Shown here in pieces: positions 12,299 through 23,689 of a DNA stretch of 64,000 bases. This DNA is from Medicago truncatula. Its lineage: Eukaryota > Streptophyta > Magnoliopsida > Fabales > Fabaceae. Each line of letters begins with the position of its first letter. Within the stretch, counting starts at the first letter, position 1. The stretch is taken from assembly GCF_003473485.1 (NCBI RefSeq), contig NC_053049.1, positions 32,153,292 through 32,217,291 of the forward strand, given 5' to 3'. The notes beneath the pieces are model-generated. The model had not been told where the DNA came from. It worked only from the letters and a program-made list of their open reading frames with translations, and made no database searches. The position numbers and the translations under genes were made by a program.

Positions 12299-13084
12299 AT
12301 GGAGTTCAAGGTTAGAACTTTCCTTGCAACAGTAGTGATGTTTCTGTTGGCATCAAGTGTGTTCATTTTGGAAAGTGAAGCAGGTGGAGAATGTGGAAGG
12401 ACACCAATTGGGTCAGCAGCTGCTAGTCTAAGTCCATGTTTGGGTGCTGTACGTAATGTTAGGGCAAAAGTTCCACCAGTTTGTTGTGCTAGAGTTGGTG
12501 CTTTGCTTAGAACTTCTCCAAGATGTCTTTGTTCAGTTCTTTTGTCACCTCTTGCAAAACAAGCTAAGATTAATCCTGCTATTGCTATCACTGTTCCTAA
12601 GAGATGCAACATTAGGAACCGACCTGCTGGAAAGAAATGCGGAAGTAAGTAACAATTAATCATTAATAGCTTGTTGAACTTAAATAATATTTAATAATCA
12701 TATTATATTTAGTGTGTTTGATTACGCGTTTACACATTCCTTAATGTGCGTTCAATATGAAGCTTAGCTACTACTAGTTGTAACTTGTGCCGTGAGCAGC
12801 CTTGGAATGTGAAAATGGCGAACTCATCGTAGTTCCAAAGAGACACTTCGTACATTTTTTAGTGCACACTTGAAATAGTAAGACGCAAGGTCAAAGTAAA
12901 GCCGATAGTTGCAACTTGCAGCGTCGACATTGCAAATTTACCTTAGTTCTGAAAACACTTTAACCTTTCATTGATTCATATTTTTGGTAGACTAGAATTG
13001 AGAATTTGTAAAACTAAAATAGGAAACATATTTACACTTTAACCTTGTTTTTTTTCCTTCTTTACAGGGTACACACTTCCTTGA
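12299..13084 (+). CDS. Lipid-transfer/2S-albumin-type 8-Cys protein, copy 1
   Basis: Small secreted protein of the bifunctional inhibitor/lipid-transfer/seed-storage superfamily, expected to bind lipids in the apoplast. Exons 12299-12644 and 13068-13084 (363 nt, 120 aa) join at GT-AG. The tiny second exon supplies the end of the protein, GRYTLP, which is missed if only the first reading frame is read. The chosen ATG (MEFKVRTF) gives a typical signal peptide of about 27 residues ending near ESEA; the upstream in-frame ATGs at 12215 and 12275 would put a poor leader before it. The eight cysteines follow the C..C..CC..CxC..C..C pattern (ECG, SPC, VCC, RCLC, KRC, KKC). The ending YTLP and the KRCNI.NRP.G.KC block recall Arabidopsis At3g53980/At5g05960 (from memory). 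The 423-bp intron is about 310 bp longer than in copy 2. Confidence 0.85.
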
Positions 13085-13208
13085 AACCTAAGCAGGAAAA
13101 TAATACAATACATGTGATATGCAGTATTTAACAGATTAGAGAGCTAAATAAATTATGTAACATGGCATTTTCTACTTGGAGAGTGGCATGTGTCAGCCTG
13201 TAGCATTT

Positions 13209-13700
13209 TGTATTACTCAGTGTATTGTTTATTACAGAAGCAAGCAAATACAAAAGAAACTGAAGACATTACTTAAAGCACAAGTTACATTTACATTTGT
13301 AATTTCAGATTGCATTTACATTTCATTTAGCTTACATCTAGTTGGTTAGATGTTAGTTACTCTCTAACCTTCTATAAAAGCTTCTCTATATATGTAACAG
13401 ATTCCAGAATAATGAATGATATATAATCACTTTTCCTAGTTTCAGCTTATTCATGGCTTTTCTATTCTTAGATGGTATCAGAGCAGGTTCGTCATACTTT
13501 GCTTCCGCATTGTAAAGATTGAACATTGATCTTGTTGATCTTCGTTGTTATTCTAGATTCATCGATTCGTTATCGTTTCGATTTGCATACTCTATTTTTC
13601 TTTGAGTAGATTCATCTTTGAATCTCTTCGTTTTTTTGTGAAATTGTGTTGCATGATGGTGAGAAACAACAATGGTATGCAGAATCAAGACCAGAGTCTG
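13209..13700 (+). mobile_element. Copia LTR, primer-binding site and gag start, truncated
   Basis: The primer-binding site TGGTATCAGAGC (initiator-Met tRNA complement) is at 13473-13484. The LTR should end just before it, and its left edge is where similarity to copy 2 stops (about 13208). After a leader, ATGATGGTGAGAAACAAC at 13653 starts a gag-like frame (MMVRNNNGMQNQDQS) that breaks off within about 30 codons. No protease, integrase or RT follows, so this is a 5' fragment. Confidence 0.65.
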
Positions 13701-14360
13701 TCACAACTATTTAATTGTGATACTGTTTACACTGAAATTTGGTAAACCAGTAAATCTTAAGAGCATATTGTGCTTTGTTTATCTTTCGAAAGTTGTAATG
13801 TTTGTTCTTGAAGAACTTTGATAAAACAAGAATAAATAAAAAAGGAATCGAATCCAACCCAGTTGAATCCAATCGAAGTACGATGCGAATGAAAGTAAAC
13901 AAATTACTCAAAATAAACAAGTAAATTGCAAAAACATTTAAAGAAATGTATTGAAATTGCATTGATTGAATGTAAGTTGGTGCACATATTCATACATTGC
14001 AACTTGTGACTCGTTAGTCGCTTCCATACAGACAATTTGAGCGTAAGTTTTTAGTATGATTGAATTGTGACCCGTTTTTCCTAAGAAAAACTACTATTTA
14101 TACAGATAGGATACTAACTACCTAGTTTAAAAACTATAACTGTAGAAAAAACTACCTAATCCTAGCCATACAATCTAAATATCGAATATAGCCGTTAGAA
14201 CACTTGACCTTATCCGGAGAAATAACTGCTTTCGAGATCCCCTCGTCCATCGAACAAAGACGCGCATCTTCGATTCTCTTCCAAGGAACATAACTTCGAT
14301 ATAACATGCAAGGTCAAGTCCATCTCGTCGGGTCAACCCTTTTGACCATATTAAATGATA
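13701..14360. other. Repeat-like sequence of unknown type
   Basis: Non-coding sequence between the Copia fragment and the Stowaway element. It shares no recognised signature and has no credible gene. It could be further retroelement sequence. Confidence 0.3.
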
Positions 14361-14619
14361 CTCCCTCCGTCCCTTAATAAGTGACCCATTTGGAATTTTT
14401 TTAATTTTGACCTAACTGACTTTGACCGTATTTTTCAACTAATATACAAAGATAAATAACATCATATAAGATGTCGTTAGATTCGTCTCGATGAGTATTT
14501 TCAAAATATCAAATTTTCATAATTTTTTCCAATATATTATTCAAGATATTTAAACTCAAAATTACGCATTGGTATGCGTAATTGAGTCAACTAGGTCACT
14601 TATTAAGGGACGGAGGGAG
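14361..14619. mobile_element. Stowaway-type MITE, 259 bp
   Basis: The left end CTCCCTCCGTCCCTTAATA is mirrored by the right end as an almost perfect inverted repeat, and the element is flanked by TA on both sides (14359-14360 and 14620-14621). The CTCCCTCCGT terminus and TA target duplication are diagnostic of Stowaway/Mariner-derived MITEs. It lies about 200 bp upstream of the next gene. Confidence 0.9.
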
Positions 14620-15614
14620 TACCCTTTTACAAATATTTGCTAACAGATACATGCAAAAAAAAAAAAAAATTATAATCGGATATAATAAAATAGATATACA
14701 GCTAAGCTAAGCGCAATAAAAATCCATTTTTTTGCTAGTAATGATCCTAGGTAAAAAGCGATAAAACAATAGATTGTTCGCTAAATTTATTTTGCTGGAG
14801 TGTGCAGGTCAAAGATGCTCGCCTTTTGCCTAAAAAAACTACGGGTTCTTAGCTATTATTTCGGTTCAGATATACAAAACTTTCGCAGAACATCATCTTC
14901 ATGGAACCTGATTCTCTCCTCCCGCAAACTCCATGATGCTTCTTCCACAGGTATCTAAAACTAATGCGTATCTTAGTTTTCTTCTATATTATAATGAACA
15001 CCGACTGTTTGTGAAATTTACTGTTGTACTCAATTCAAATGTAGCTCCTCCTGTTGAGAAGAAGCTTAAGCTTCTTGACTACGCTTCAACGAGACAAGAG
15101 GAAACAATTGAGAGGAGGAAACAACTTAGTGACCGCAAGACACAGATTTCGGATGCGTTGAAAAAGATAGACATTAGATGGTATGTTGCTAATTCCAAGG
15201 TTGATCATATCATAACAAAGATGGAGAATTTGCATGGTGATATTTTGCCTGCTTCCTCTATGTATGAAAAGCTAGTATTTTATTGCAGTGCCGCCGCGGA
15301 TAAGGTGTAATTTTCTCCTTTATTCATTCTCATATTACGGTTATCCATGAGAAGGAAAACGATAACAGGACGTTTGCTCCCTTCATATCGAATTCTCTCT
15401 TCATTCTATTTTCTGTTACCATCATTTTTCAAAACTGCATTTCATTTTTTCTTTTTCACTTATGCAGGTGGATGTAGCTATTGATTTTGTTGATAAAATG
15501 TCTGAAGAAGGCTTTACGCTCTCTAGTCATGTAATGCAATCTTTATTAGAGACTTGTTCGGAAACTGATCAACATTTTCGGGTACTATATATCTTACTTA
15601 AAGCAGCTTCCCTG

Positions 15615-15690
15615 TTGAGGTAGAGGAAGACCTAGAAAAACTATTAAGAGAAACTGTTAGGAAATATTTAGAGGTTAATGAGTTTGAAGG
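15615..15690 (+). mobile_element. RTE-type LINE scrap in PPR-type gene intron 3
   Basis: A short match to the conserved 3' coding end of RTE elements (GAGGTAGAGGAAGACC, the RGRGRPRK-type stretch), as in 5990-6345 and 41081-41740. Too short to show ends. Confidence 0.55.
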
Positions 15691-16517
15691 ACTTGAACTC
15701 TTGACCTTTCTTTCAGTCATGTGACAACAGCTTTACCGTTTCTCCAAGGCTCACCCTTAAACTTTTACAATTACATAATGAAATTTATGATTCCTTTTTT
15801 CCCCTTAATTGAAGCATTGTTCCTTGTTTGTCTTGTTTTACTAAAATCTGTTTGTTCATTTTCTATTCCTTTTGCTATATTGAAAATCAAGGTTTTTGAA
15901 ATCTATTCCATCATAAGTCGCCATCCCCACCATTTCGAGTTAAATGGAAAGATTTGCTGGCTTTTGGTACACTGTTGTGTAGTGATGAAAGATGTAAGTT
16001 TTACCTTTTTATTTTTATTTTTTTATTTCTTAATGTATGCTTGTTTTCAACAATAATATCTTTTGAAAGAAAGCTTTTTACTAACCCTGATAATGTATTT
16101 ACTTTCATTATGCAGTTTGAATGTGCGTACAAGATGGTTAATGAATTGCAGAAAAAGTATTTCAAATACAAAACAACCATGTATAATGCCATTATGGCAG
16201 GATATTTTTTCGAGGTATCATTGTTGGATTGTGCTCTCACTCAGATTTTCAACTATGAAAGCTTCTCTCTCTTAATGATTTCATTCATTAAAAAATATAT
16301 TTAAATGAGTGTATGAAATCTATTTAAAATAGTTCTTTCATATTCTCACTTTTATCGATATTGTAGAAAAACAAAATTGGTGGGTTGAGGGTTCTCAAAC
16401 AAATGCGAGATGCCAACATAAAGCTCGATTCATACACTTTCAGCTATTTGATTGAAAATTGTGAAACAAAAGAAGAGATTAAGAAAGTAAGTTGAGTTTA
16501 ATAATTTCATATATTCA

Positions 16518-16818
16518 AGTTTGTGGGGGCCTTTGAACGGGGTTTTTGGTTCGACTTCTGATTTCATGTGTCTTATCTCTCTGGTGGGGTTGGCTTGGTC
16601 CATTCTTCATTTGTTTTGGGCACCATGAGGGATGGAGATTTCTTGTGTTGTTGTTTTTGTGATGGTGTTGGTTTTTTAGTTCCCCTAGTAGTGTTGCAGA
16701 TGTTCTTTTTATGTTATTGTTGGGGTTTTTTCCTTGGGCCACCTTTGGTGTGCTTATTCTCTTTGTACATTTGTTATCCTTTTCTTGTATATGTAATTTC
16801 CTTTCCAAAAAAAAAATC
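16518..16818 (+). mobile_element. 5'-truncated retroposon in PPR-type gene intron 6
   Basis: About 300 bp ending in a poly(A) tract (from 16807), flanked by the direct repeat CATATATTCA at 16508-16517 and 16819-16828. Target duplication plus A-tail is the mark of LINE-mediated insertion. The T/G-rich body has no readable domain, so it may be a LINE 3' UTR. Confidence 0.6.
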
Positions 16819-18082
16819 CATATATTCACATATTTTCAACGACTTGGTCGTTAGTTTTAAATCAAGTATTGAGATTAATATTTGATTTTTCAATAATCGA
16901 GTTGCTAATTAGAATATTTACTTGTAGTATTATGAAGAGATGGAACAATCTGGAATCCACTTGACAAAAGAAGTTTTTGTAGCCCTGATTCATGCATATG
17001 TACCTTGCGGTGAATATTATGAAGAACAGGTATGTTTGTGTAAATATGTTGTCTTTCTACGGTTTCTCTTTTGGAGTGACCTTGTAAAGGTCATAGCATG
17101 TTGTAAGTCTCATGGTAGGGTTTTAGATTATTATTAATTATTAATTTATATACTTTCCACTTTCAACCTTAAAACTCATCAATCATTGTACATTCTTGGG
17201 ATAACAAGGATGTGTTATGGAATTTACATGGCGAGTTGGAGAGGGTGCTTCTCCTACTCAAGGAGTTGAGTGGTCAAGATTGGGTTCACGGTTGCAGGTG
17301 GGCTATCCGGTACTCAGTTCAAAACAAAAATTTAAGGTATGACGGTTCTTTTTTCCCAACATTAAATTATGATTTTATTCTGCCATTTGTTTATGTTCAT
17401 TGTATATTTCACAGTTCTACCATTGAACTGTTTAAACAACTCATGGATTATTACAAAAATGATGCACCCGAGAGAAGTGATCCTTTATATTTCGGAAGAA
17501 AGAAACTGGTTTTTAATATTAATGAAGTAAGTTTTTGTTTCCTTATGACTTGAATAAGGATTCACGATTATAAGAATTAAATTTTGATTTAATATTTCTG
17601 CGTGTATGAAGCATGACATATTGGTCTCATGTATGTATAGGCGTATTTTCCAATTTTGGAAAGTGGGTCCACCACATATTTGCAATTTGGATTGGACTTG
17701 CTGAATCTAATAAAAAAAAGAGCTTGATCTTGTTCCTTCACAAATGTGTGTGCTCCTAAAACTTTGCGCCCTATCAGAAGATTTGAATTATGCTAATTTG
17801 GTTTGGAGAGAATATGCATTTGCTGAATGTTCTTATAGTGCATTTAGCTACTTGAGGTGGGCTTCTAACCTTCATACTATTTTTTCCCTTTATTATAATA
17901 TTTTCCTTCTCCTTATGATTTTACTTTATGGTTGTAGTATGTATCAAGTACTTTTGGCCACAGGTGATCACAAATCTGCTGACATTATGGTCAATGAAAT
18001 TCCAAGTATTTTATCTGGTTATGTTTCCTATCTGAAGAAGCGCTATAGCGCTAAAAAGGATGACGTACTGGTATCCGATACG

Positions 18083-18240
18083 TAGGGTTGGCAAAACGGG
18101 TCCAACACGTCGGGATATCCTGTTTAGCCTGTTATTTTTAGCAGACTTGTTTCATATAGTTGACTCGCCTGCTTAACTCGATGAAAAAAGGGGCGGACAC
18201 GAGGCGGGGCAGGTCCTCTCGCTTAACTCGTTTTTCTTTT
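18083..18240. mobile_element. Transposon-like terminus overlapping PPR-type gene stop
   Basis: TAGGGTTGGCAAAACGGG begins at the TAG stop codon of the preceding gene. Ends of the form TAGGG.TGGCAAA followed by GGGC-rich words are common plant repeat termini. No matching inverted end was found downstream, so it is probably truncated. Confidence 0.4.
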
Positions 18241-20195
18241 ATTTTTTTAGACTTGTATTATCCTTATTTTAAGATTTGTTTTATGCTTACGATTTTACTT
18301 ATTTTGCTATTATTAAGTATGATGTTGAGTTCGACAATTCGTTATTTACTAGACGTCTACCCGTGCGACACAAATACAATATTTATAGAATTATTCTTAA
18401 TAATCTGTGTACTTTAAATATATTGTTTTGAATATATGTGTGAATAATATTGGTTGCGCTTTCAATTTAGACCTTAAAGAGAATAGGTGCTTGAGTATTT
18501 CAAAGAGTTTTTTTATTTTATTTTAGTGAGTTCATCATGTAAAGTAACCGAGTCAATATTAGTGGTGTGGTTTAGTGGAACGGGGTTAGTGAAATACAAC
18601 TAAAAGTGACATGGTTTATTAGGAAAACTAATTAGAAGTTTATTGATTTTTTTTTGGACGTAGTGATTAGGAGTTTCGGCTAGCTAGACATTTTTAAATC
18701 GAAGAGGAATATAAAAATGTATGTATCATTAAGAACAACAATAAGTAGAGTCCTTCAGCTCTATAACCATGTTCCAAATATTGGAAGCATTGTTTATATA
18801 ACCATGTGCAGTTTGGATTAGCTTATTTTAAAGCTTATATAAAACGGTTTATGCAAATAAATAAATTTTTATGTATGTAAGTTTTTAAGATAGTTTATGA
18901 AAAAACAGTTTATGAAGATACGTTGGTGAGAGCATATAAATTAAAATAAAAGCTTATTTATTTACATAAGTTATTTTTCATAAGCTCAGACCAAACCAAA
19001 CGGGCCCATTTTCCAAATATTGGAAGCCATTATTTAGAATTTTTTTTAAATGGAATCAAATTTTAAATAAAAATAAGAAGTTAAAAACATATTATGTTAC
19101 GATTAAGAAGTTTATATTAATTTATAATTTTTTTTTTCTTCTAAAGAAAAGTCTATGAGAATTTAAAGATCGGTGAAAGTTATATATGGATGGAATGACT
19201 AAGATGAATCAAAATTTAAAAGTAGCACTTATAATGACACTTTGAGATTACTTATGTAGTGGGAGGTTGGATGAGTTCGGTTAAAAAAAATTGATTTTCG
19301 ATCTAAAAAAAGGGTTTTAAATAAACTTTTTCCAAAATATTATTCTCTAAAACCTATAAGAGAAAATATCACAAAGAAAAGAGAAGAGAAGAGAATGAAG
19401 CATGTGTATAATGAGTAGTGCTACACTAATCATCAAAAATAAAAAAACCGTGAATGATAAGGAACATAATATTATAGGCATCCATTTTGTAATGCTTCAA
19501 AGTTCAAATTATAAGCATCCTTCTTGTAGGCTAATGCTTCAAAGTTCAAATAATCTCTTCTCTTAGCTCACATGTTTTTCATAAAGATAATTCATATCGT
19601 AGTCTTTCATGATCGTAAACATATATATTAGAAGAAAAATATATGTATTCATTATTGAAGATTTATGTATTGCATGCTTAGAAAAGAAAGAAAACCTAAA
19701 TCAAAAGGTGCACATGAAATCCTTACTTTAGATATCAAGAGATGGAGACAAATACTTCTAGATATGTTGTTCCTAAGAATAACTTTTGTGTCCGTGAAAC
19801 AAACGCGTCCTTAAAATTTAAGTTTATTATTAATGAGATTTATGCTAGGGTTCACTTATTAAAATGGATATATATCTAGACTCTAAAAAATTGAATTTTA
19901 GTTCGTTTTTCCCCCTATTTTTTATTCTTTTGTTTGTAACTAGTATTTCTTTTATAATATGCTAAAAAAATTACTCCATTCGTTTCAAAATACATGTCAA
20001 TTTGTAATATTAGACAATTGTTATTCTAATGAAACCTTAGCCATCGTTTTTGTTATCTCTCTTTCTTTATTTTGTATCTGTACTGCTAACAATTTGAACT
20101 TTCTCAGAATTTTCTCAGTGTTGATACTGCCAGCTGCCTTCTGTAATAAAGCATACTCATTTAAGTAAGTATAATCTTCCAAGAAAAAACATCAA
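18241..20195. other. AT-rich spacer, no gene seen
   Basis: Contains AGCTTAT-rich, MITE-like sequence around 18800-19010 but no clear ends, target duplications or credible coding sequence. Confidence 0.45.
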
Positions 20196-20543
20196 GGCTT
20201 ATTCAATCACCCGGTCCCTTAACTTAATTGATTGTCTCAATTTGGTCCCCAAACTATAGTTTGTACCAATTTGGTCCCCTATATTTTGCTTTGTTACTAG
20301 CTTTAATCATTTCTGTTAGTTTCTCTCGTAAAAACGTTAACTTATGTACCAATTTGGTCTCCTATGTTTTACTCCGTTACTAGTTTTAGTCCTTTCTGTT
20401 AACATTTTTTTGAGAGAAACTGACATAAATGACTAAAACTAGTAATGAAGCAAAACATAGAGGACCAAATTGATACAAATTATAGTTAAGGGACCAAATT
20501 AAAACAATCAATTAAGTTAAGGGACCAGGTGATCAAATAAGCC
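20196..20543. mobile_element. Foldback MITE, about 348 bp
   Basis: The left arm (GGCTTATTCAATCACC then CGGTCCCTTAACTTAATTG) is mirrored by the right arm over well over 100 bases. Flanks AAACATCAA and AAACATTAA look like a 9-bp target duplication with one mismatch. It is built of CCAATTTGGTCCC-type words; related words edge the element at 43936-45336, so the two may be distant relatives. Confidence 0.7.
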
Positions 20544-20668
20544 AAACATTAATGTACCAAGCTCTGAAGTCGTATAACTTTGAGTACCCACAATCTTAGT
20601 GCAAGGAAGGAACCTAGTATGATAAAAAGTAAAACTGAACCGAAAAATAGGTTAGCCATAAAACTTAC

Positions 20669-21222
20669 CGAAGAAGCAAGATCATCATCAATTGTCAACA
20701 TATTAGCAAGACCAAGGCCACCTGCATCCATACATAGCATAAGGATTGGACGACAAAACAAGGCAAAAATTATGAGATTTTCGGACTCCAAACCATAGTG
20801 ACATAATTCTCTTACATGTTGCGAACCACAAATTGGTAATTGCATATCGGTTCATGATAATTTTACGAATTAATTTAACTAATTAAACACTTTTGTAAAA
20901 TAACATAAAAGGTTTTGGTAAGTGAGCACCAGTTTGTTGCAGCTGCCTATTATAATTCTTATACTCTTTCACGCTATTAATTAATTTAACTAATTAAACA
21001 CTATTTAGAGTTCGTTGCACTTGCAGCTTAACATGTTTAATTAGTATTGATACTACGAACTGACATGTAATTGAAAATTATGTGAGTATGGTCGAAACAC
21101 ATTACTGAAGTCAATGTAGTAATATAGTGTAAGGATAGAATGCAGAAAACCATATTACCTAGAGGAGCATCTCGATCCTTAGGGTTATCATCACCACCAT
21201 CATAACCGTCGTGTAAAATGTT
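20669..21222 (-). pseudogene. Two phase-matched exons of an unrecognised gene
   Basis: On the minus strand, exon 21222-21159 (after TTGTAG, before GTAATA) encodes NILHDGYDGGDDNPKDRDAP then LG. Exon 20721-20669 (after ATGCAG, before GTAAGT) continues in phase with GLGLANMLTIDDDLASS. Matching splice phases and acidic, gene-like codons argue for a real exon pair. I see no start, stop or further exons and do not recognise the family. Most likely a fragment of a duplicated gene. Confidence 0.4.
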
Positions 21223-22254
21223 CTACAACAAAGGGATGAAAACTGTGAATACTAATCACAAATTTAAGATGAAAATGACTATTTACCCAAAAAAAATATT
21301 TAACACTAATAACACCCATAAATATCTAATTACACCTAAATTGATTTAAAATTTAATTATAATATTCAAATTGCCCTTATTTAAAATTAAATTTTTGATT
21401 CATTTTAAAGATTAAAAGTATTATGTTGTGTATAATCAAACACACACCAAATCAAATATGATTAGTAGTAATTAACACTCACTAGCACCTCAAACTAATC
21501 GTTAATAGCTTAAAGTCAATAACTTTAAAATCAATAACTTTATTATCTAACACTCACTAGCACCTCAAACTTTCGAAAATACCTGCACCAGAAGTTTCAA
21601 ATCGTTCGACGATGAATGGTAGTTAAAAATTGTTTTCAAAGACTTTTTAGATCGGTTACACGTTTAATTAACCGTTCTAAAAACTCATAATTCATTAATT
21701 GAAACGACAATTTGTTACATCGGTTATACGTTTAATAACTCTAAAAAGTAGAACTTATTTGAACCACATGATATTGCCCATAAACAAGGATACTTTTTGA
21801 CCGGTTACTCGATTAACTGGTTTAAATAAATAGTGAACACTTCTTAACAACAAATAGCGCGGGAGTATTTTTGAAATTTTGAGATGTTTTTGATTAATTG
21901 CTAGATGTCTAAAGAATAATTTTCATTTTTTTTAAAATTCCATTAGAACTCCAAATAAATATGCTAAAATACCTTTATTTGCAATATAATCAGTTGATTT
22001 TTCATTTTTTTATCTTTCATTTATTTTAATTTTGACAGGCTGACAAGACCATGACTATTGTTTTGTACAAAAAAAAAATGCTCTACTTTTTTATTTTGAC
22101 GTTAACTATCTACGTGTTCCTAACATTTCTCGTTTTTACTGGTTATAGAGTTCTATTTTCTTTTTTACGGAAAAAGAGGTAGGAAAAGGTGCAACAAAAT
22201 GACTTTTACGGGGTTACTCATTTTAATATTTTGTTTTTTTCGCTCAACATGTTT
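21223..22254. other. AT-rich spacer, no gene seen
   Basis: No credible reading frame or RNA gene. Some repeated words (ACTCACTAGCACCTCAAAC occurs at about 21478 and 21548) suggest local duplication. Confidence 0.4.
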
Positions 22255-22331
22255 AACTGCAAAATTCTGATGGAATAATGTACATTAATGCAATAACTGC
22301 AAAATTCGGATGGAATAATGTACATTAATGC
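22255..22331. repeat. 40-bp tandem duplication
   Basis: AACTGCAAAATTC.GATGG and the following TAATGTACATTAATGC occur twice in direct succession with a single base difference, so the duplication looks recent. Confidence 0.85.
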
Positions 22332-22344
22332 TATTATTTTTTTA

Positions 22345-22418
22345 TGGTGGCCGGAGTTTGAATCCCGGACCTTGCATATATTATGAATTGTTCCTACCAA
22401 CTGAGTTAAGCTCACGAT
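22345..22418 (-). mobile_element. Partial SINE, tRNA-derived
   Basis: The reverse complement holds GTGAGCTTAACTCAGTTGG (A-box region) and CCGGGATTCAAACTCCGG (B-box region), as in the fuller copies at 22511-22650, 34767-34905 and 39588-39730. The tail half is missing. Confidence 0.65.
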
Positions 22419-22510
22419 GACACATTAATACTAGTATGATCATAGGTTATTTATTTTAATAAAAAAAATAATAAATACGAATACTATGATATAAAGAGAT
22501 ATTGAAAAGG

Positions 22511-22650
22511 ATCCCCGTGAGCTTAGCTCAGTTGGTAGGGATATTGCATATTATATGCAGGAGCCGGGGTTCGAACCCCGGACACTCCACTTCTCCACAA
22601 TTAAATTGTGTGAGCTCTAACCACGAGGCTACTTGACCAAAAAAAAAAAA
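22511..22650 (+). mobile_element. Complete tRNA-derived SINE with 16-bp target duplication
   Basis: Starts ATCCCCGTGAGC, with A-box region TTAGCTCAGTTGG and B-box region GGGGTTCGAACCCCGG, then a TCCACTTCTCCACAATT body and an A-tail. The exact 16-bp direct repeat AGAGATATTGAAAAGG flanks it at 22495-22510 and 22651-22666. The perfect duplication suggests a fairly recent insertion. Confidence 0.92.
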
Positions 22651-22819
22651 AGAGATATTGAAAAGGTTATTGCCAGCATGGTTGAATTTTTTAGTTTTAT
22701 TTTCAAATAAATTTGCCCATAACAATAAAATTGCTTTCTAATTTAAATTAAAAATATGCAAATACAACATGAACATTGAAATATTTAAATTTGGATAATA
22801 TGTATGTATGTATATAACA

Positions 22820-23089
22820 AATTAAATTAGAGTTAAGTGGAGTCGGTTATATAAATCAAATTATGACATAATGTTCAAATATAAGTCATATTTTCTTCAA
22901 CAATCATAAATTTTATTTAGATCCAACTCATTAACCTTTAAATCTTTCTTAATAGATTTTTCATAGTTTTTCTGCATGTCATTTCAAGTCATCTAAGTCA
23001 ATTTTCTACCATCCTTGTGCTACCCTCAACTCTCTATAACAATGTCATTCCTAATTTTATTCTATCTTAGTCTTATACTATGAATAAAA
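22820..23089 (-). mobile_element. RTE-type LINE 3' remnant, reverse orientation
   Basis: The reverse complement resembles the same RTE coding end as 41081-41740 (an ATGAGTTGGATC word and a terminal AACCGACTCCACTTAA), with internal deletions. It stops next to the Mutator-like element at 23099. Confidence 0.6.
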
Positions 23090-23098
23090 TTATAATAA

Positions 23099-23689
23099 GA
23101 GAAATGATAAATGAACACAAAAATACAGACACAAATACGACATCAAGGGTAATTGTGTAATTTCCTTGAAAAACCAATGGCATAATAGAAATTCCAACTG
23201 AATATGAGGGGCATTTTTTAATTGATTGTTCTTCTCTCTCTCAGTGTCTGTCTGAGCATCCAACAACACCACCGTCCTTCTCACCACCGGAACCTCTGTT
23301 CACATAACCACCGTCGTCATCATCAGTCACCACCACTTCTCGCCACTGTCGTCGTCGATGTACAATCCATTTCAAACCTGGAGAACAACACGTTCAAATC
23401 TTTTCTTCGTCGCCATTTAGATCATTGCGAGAGCACAACGAGAGGGAGAGGGAGAATGGTCGCCGGTGAGATCAAGAGAGCGATCGCCGACGAGACAACG
23501 GTCACCGGTGAGAGAGAGGGAGAGTTGCAGGAGGAGAGATTAATAGAAAAGAGGGAAAGCAAAGGAGGAGAGATGTAGTGCTGTTTGAGAGAAGAAGAAA
23601 AAAAATTAAAAAAAATGATGGTATAAGTGAACAGTAAATACGATGTCGTATTTGTGGCTGGTTATTTGTGTGTCTGATTATCATTACTG
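23099..23689. mobile_element. 591-bp Mutator-like non-autonomous element
   Basis: Flanked by an exact 9-bp duplication TTATAATAA (23090-23098 and 23690-23698). The termini GAGAAATGATAAATGAAC and, in reverse complement, CAGTAATGATAATCAGAC extend into imperfect inverted repeats of about 45 bp containing ACAAATACGACATC. A 9-bp duplication with such arms is typical of MULEs. The middle (23222-23580) is relatively GC-rich, with one open frame of 118 codons, no transposase and no recognised domain; captured gene sequence is possible. Confidence 0.8.

Larger units (their letters stand above)
10879..13208 (+). repeat. Duplicated segment, copy 1 (LTP-like locus)
   Basis: Sequence from AAATTAGATTAAAACTTC through the lipid-transfer gene to about 13208 is closely similar to 28969-30977 in the same orientation. 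Coding sequence, promoter and parts of both flanks are shared. Copy 1 alone carries an insertion at about 11155-11345, a longer intron in the gene and a Copia piece at its right edge. Confidence 0.85.
14815..18085 (+). pseudogene. PPR-type organelle protein gene with one-base frameshift
   Basis: Exons 14815-14950, 15045-15304, 15468-15581, 15892-15993, 16116-16214, 16367-16486, 16928-17029, 17209-17336, 17415-17526, 17641-17856 and 17938-18085 join in phase at GT-AG sites. The product would be about 511 aa with PPR-like helices (ECAYKMVNELQKKYF, GGLRVLKQMRDANIKLDSYT) and a basic N-terminus that could target mitochondria. It recalls Arabidopsis At4g04790/At4g21880 (from memory, not certain). 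Exon 10 is 216 nt where 215 would keep phase: the run of eight A at 17712-17719 needs one fewer. As written, translation ends at TGA 17725-17727, losing about 110 residues, although the downstream frame (KELDLVPSQMCVLLKLCALS) is intact. Either a recent pseudogene or a homopolymer sequencing error. The terminal TAG lies at the start of a transposon-like sequence. Confidence 0.7.

Noticed and set aside
12229-12663. Minus-strand open frame of 144 codons over the LTP-type gene (and its partner at 30297-30680)
   Set aside because: It is the antisense shadow of the plus-strand gene, with no leader, domain or splice logic of its own.
22511-22650. A working tRNA gene, from the A and B boxes
   Set aside because: No complete cloverleaf, and the unit has a body, an A-tail and target duplicates, so it is a SINE.
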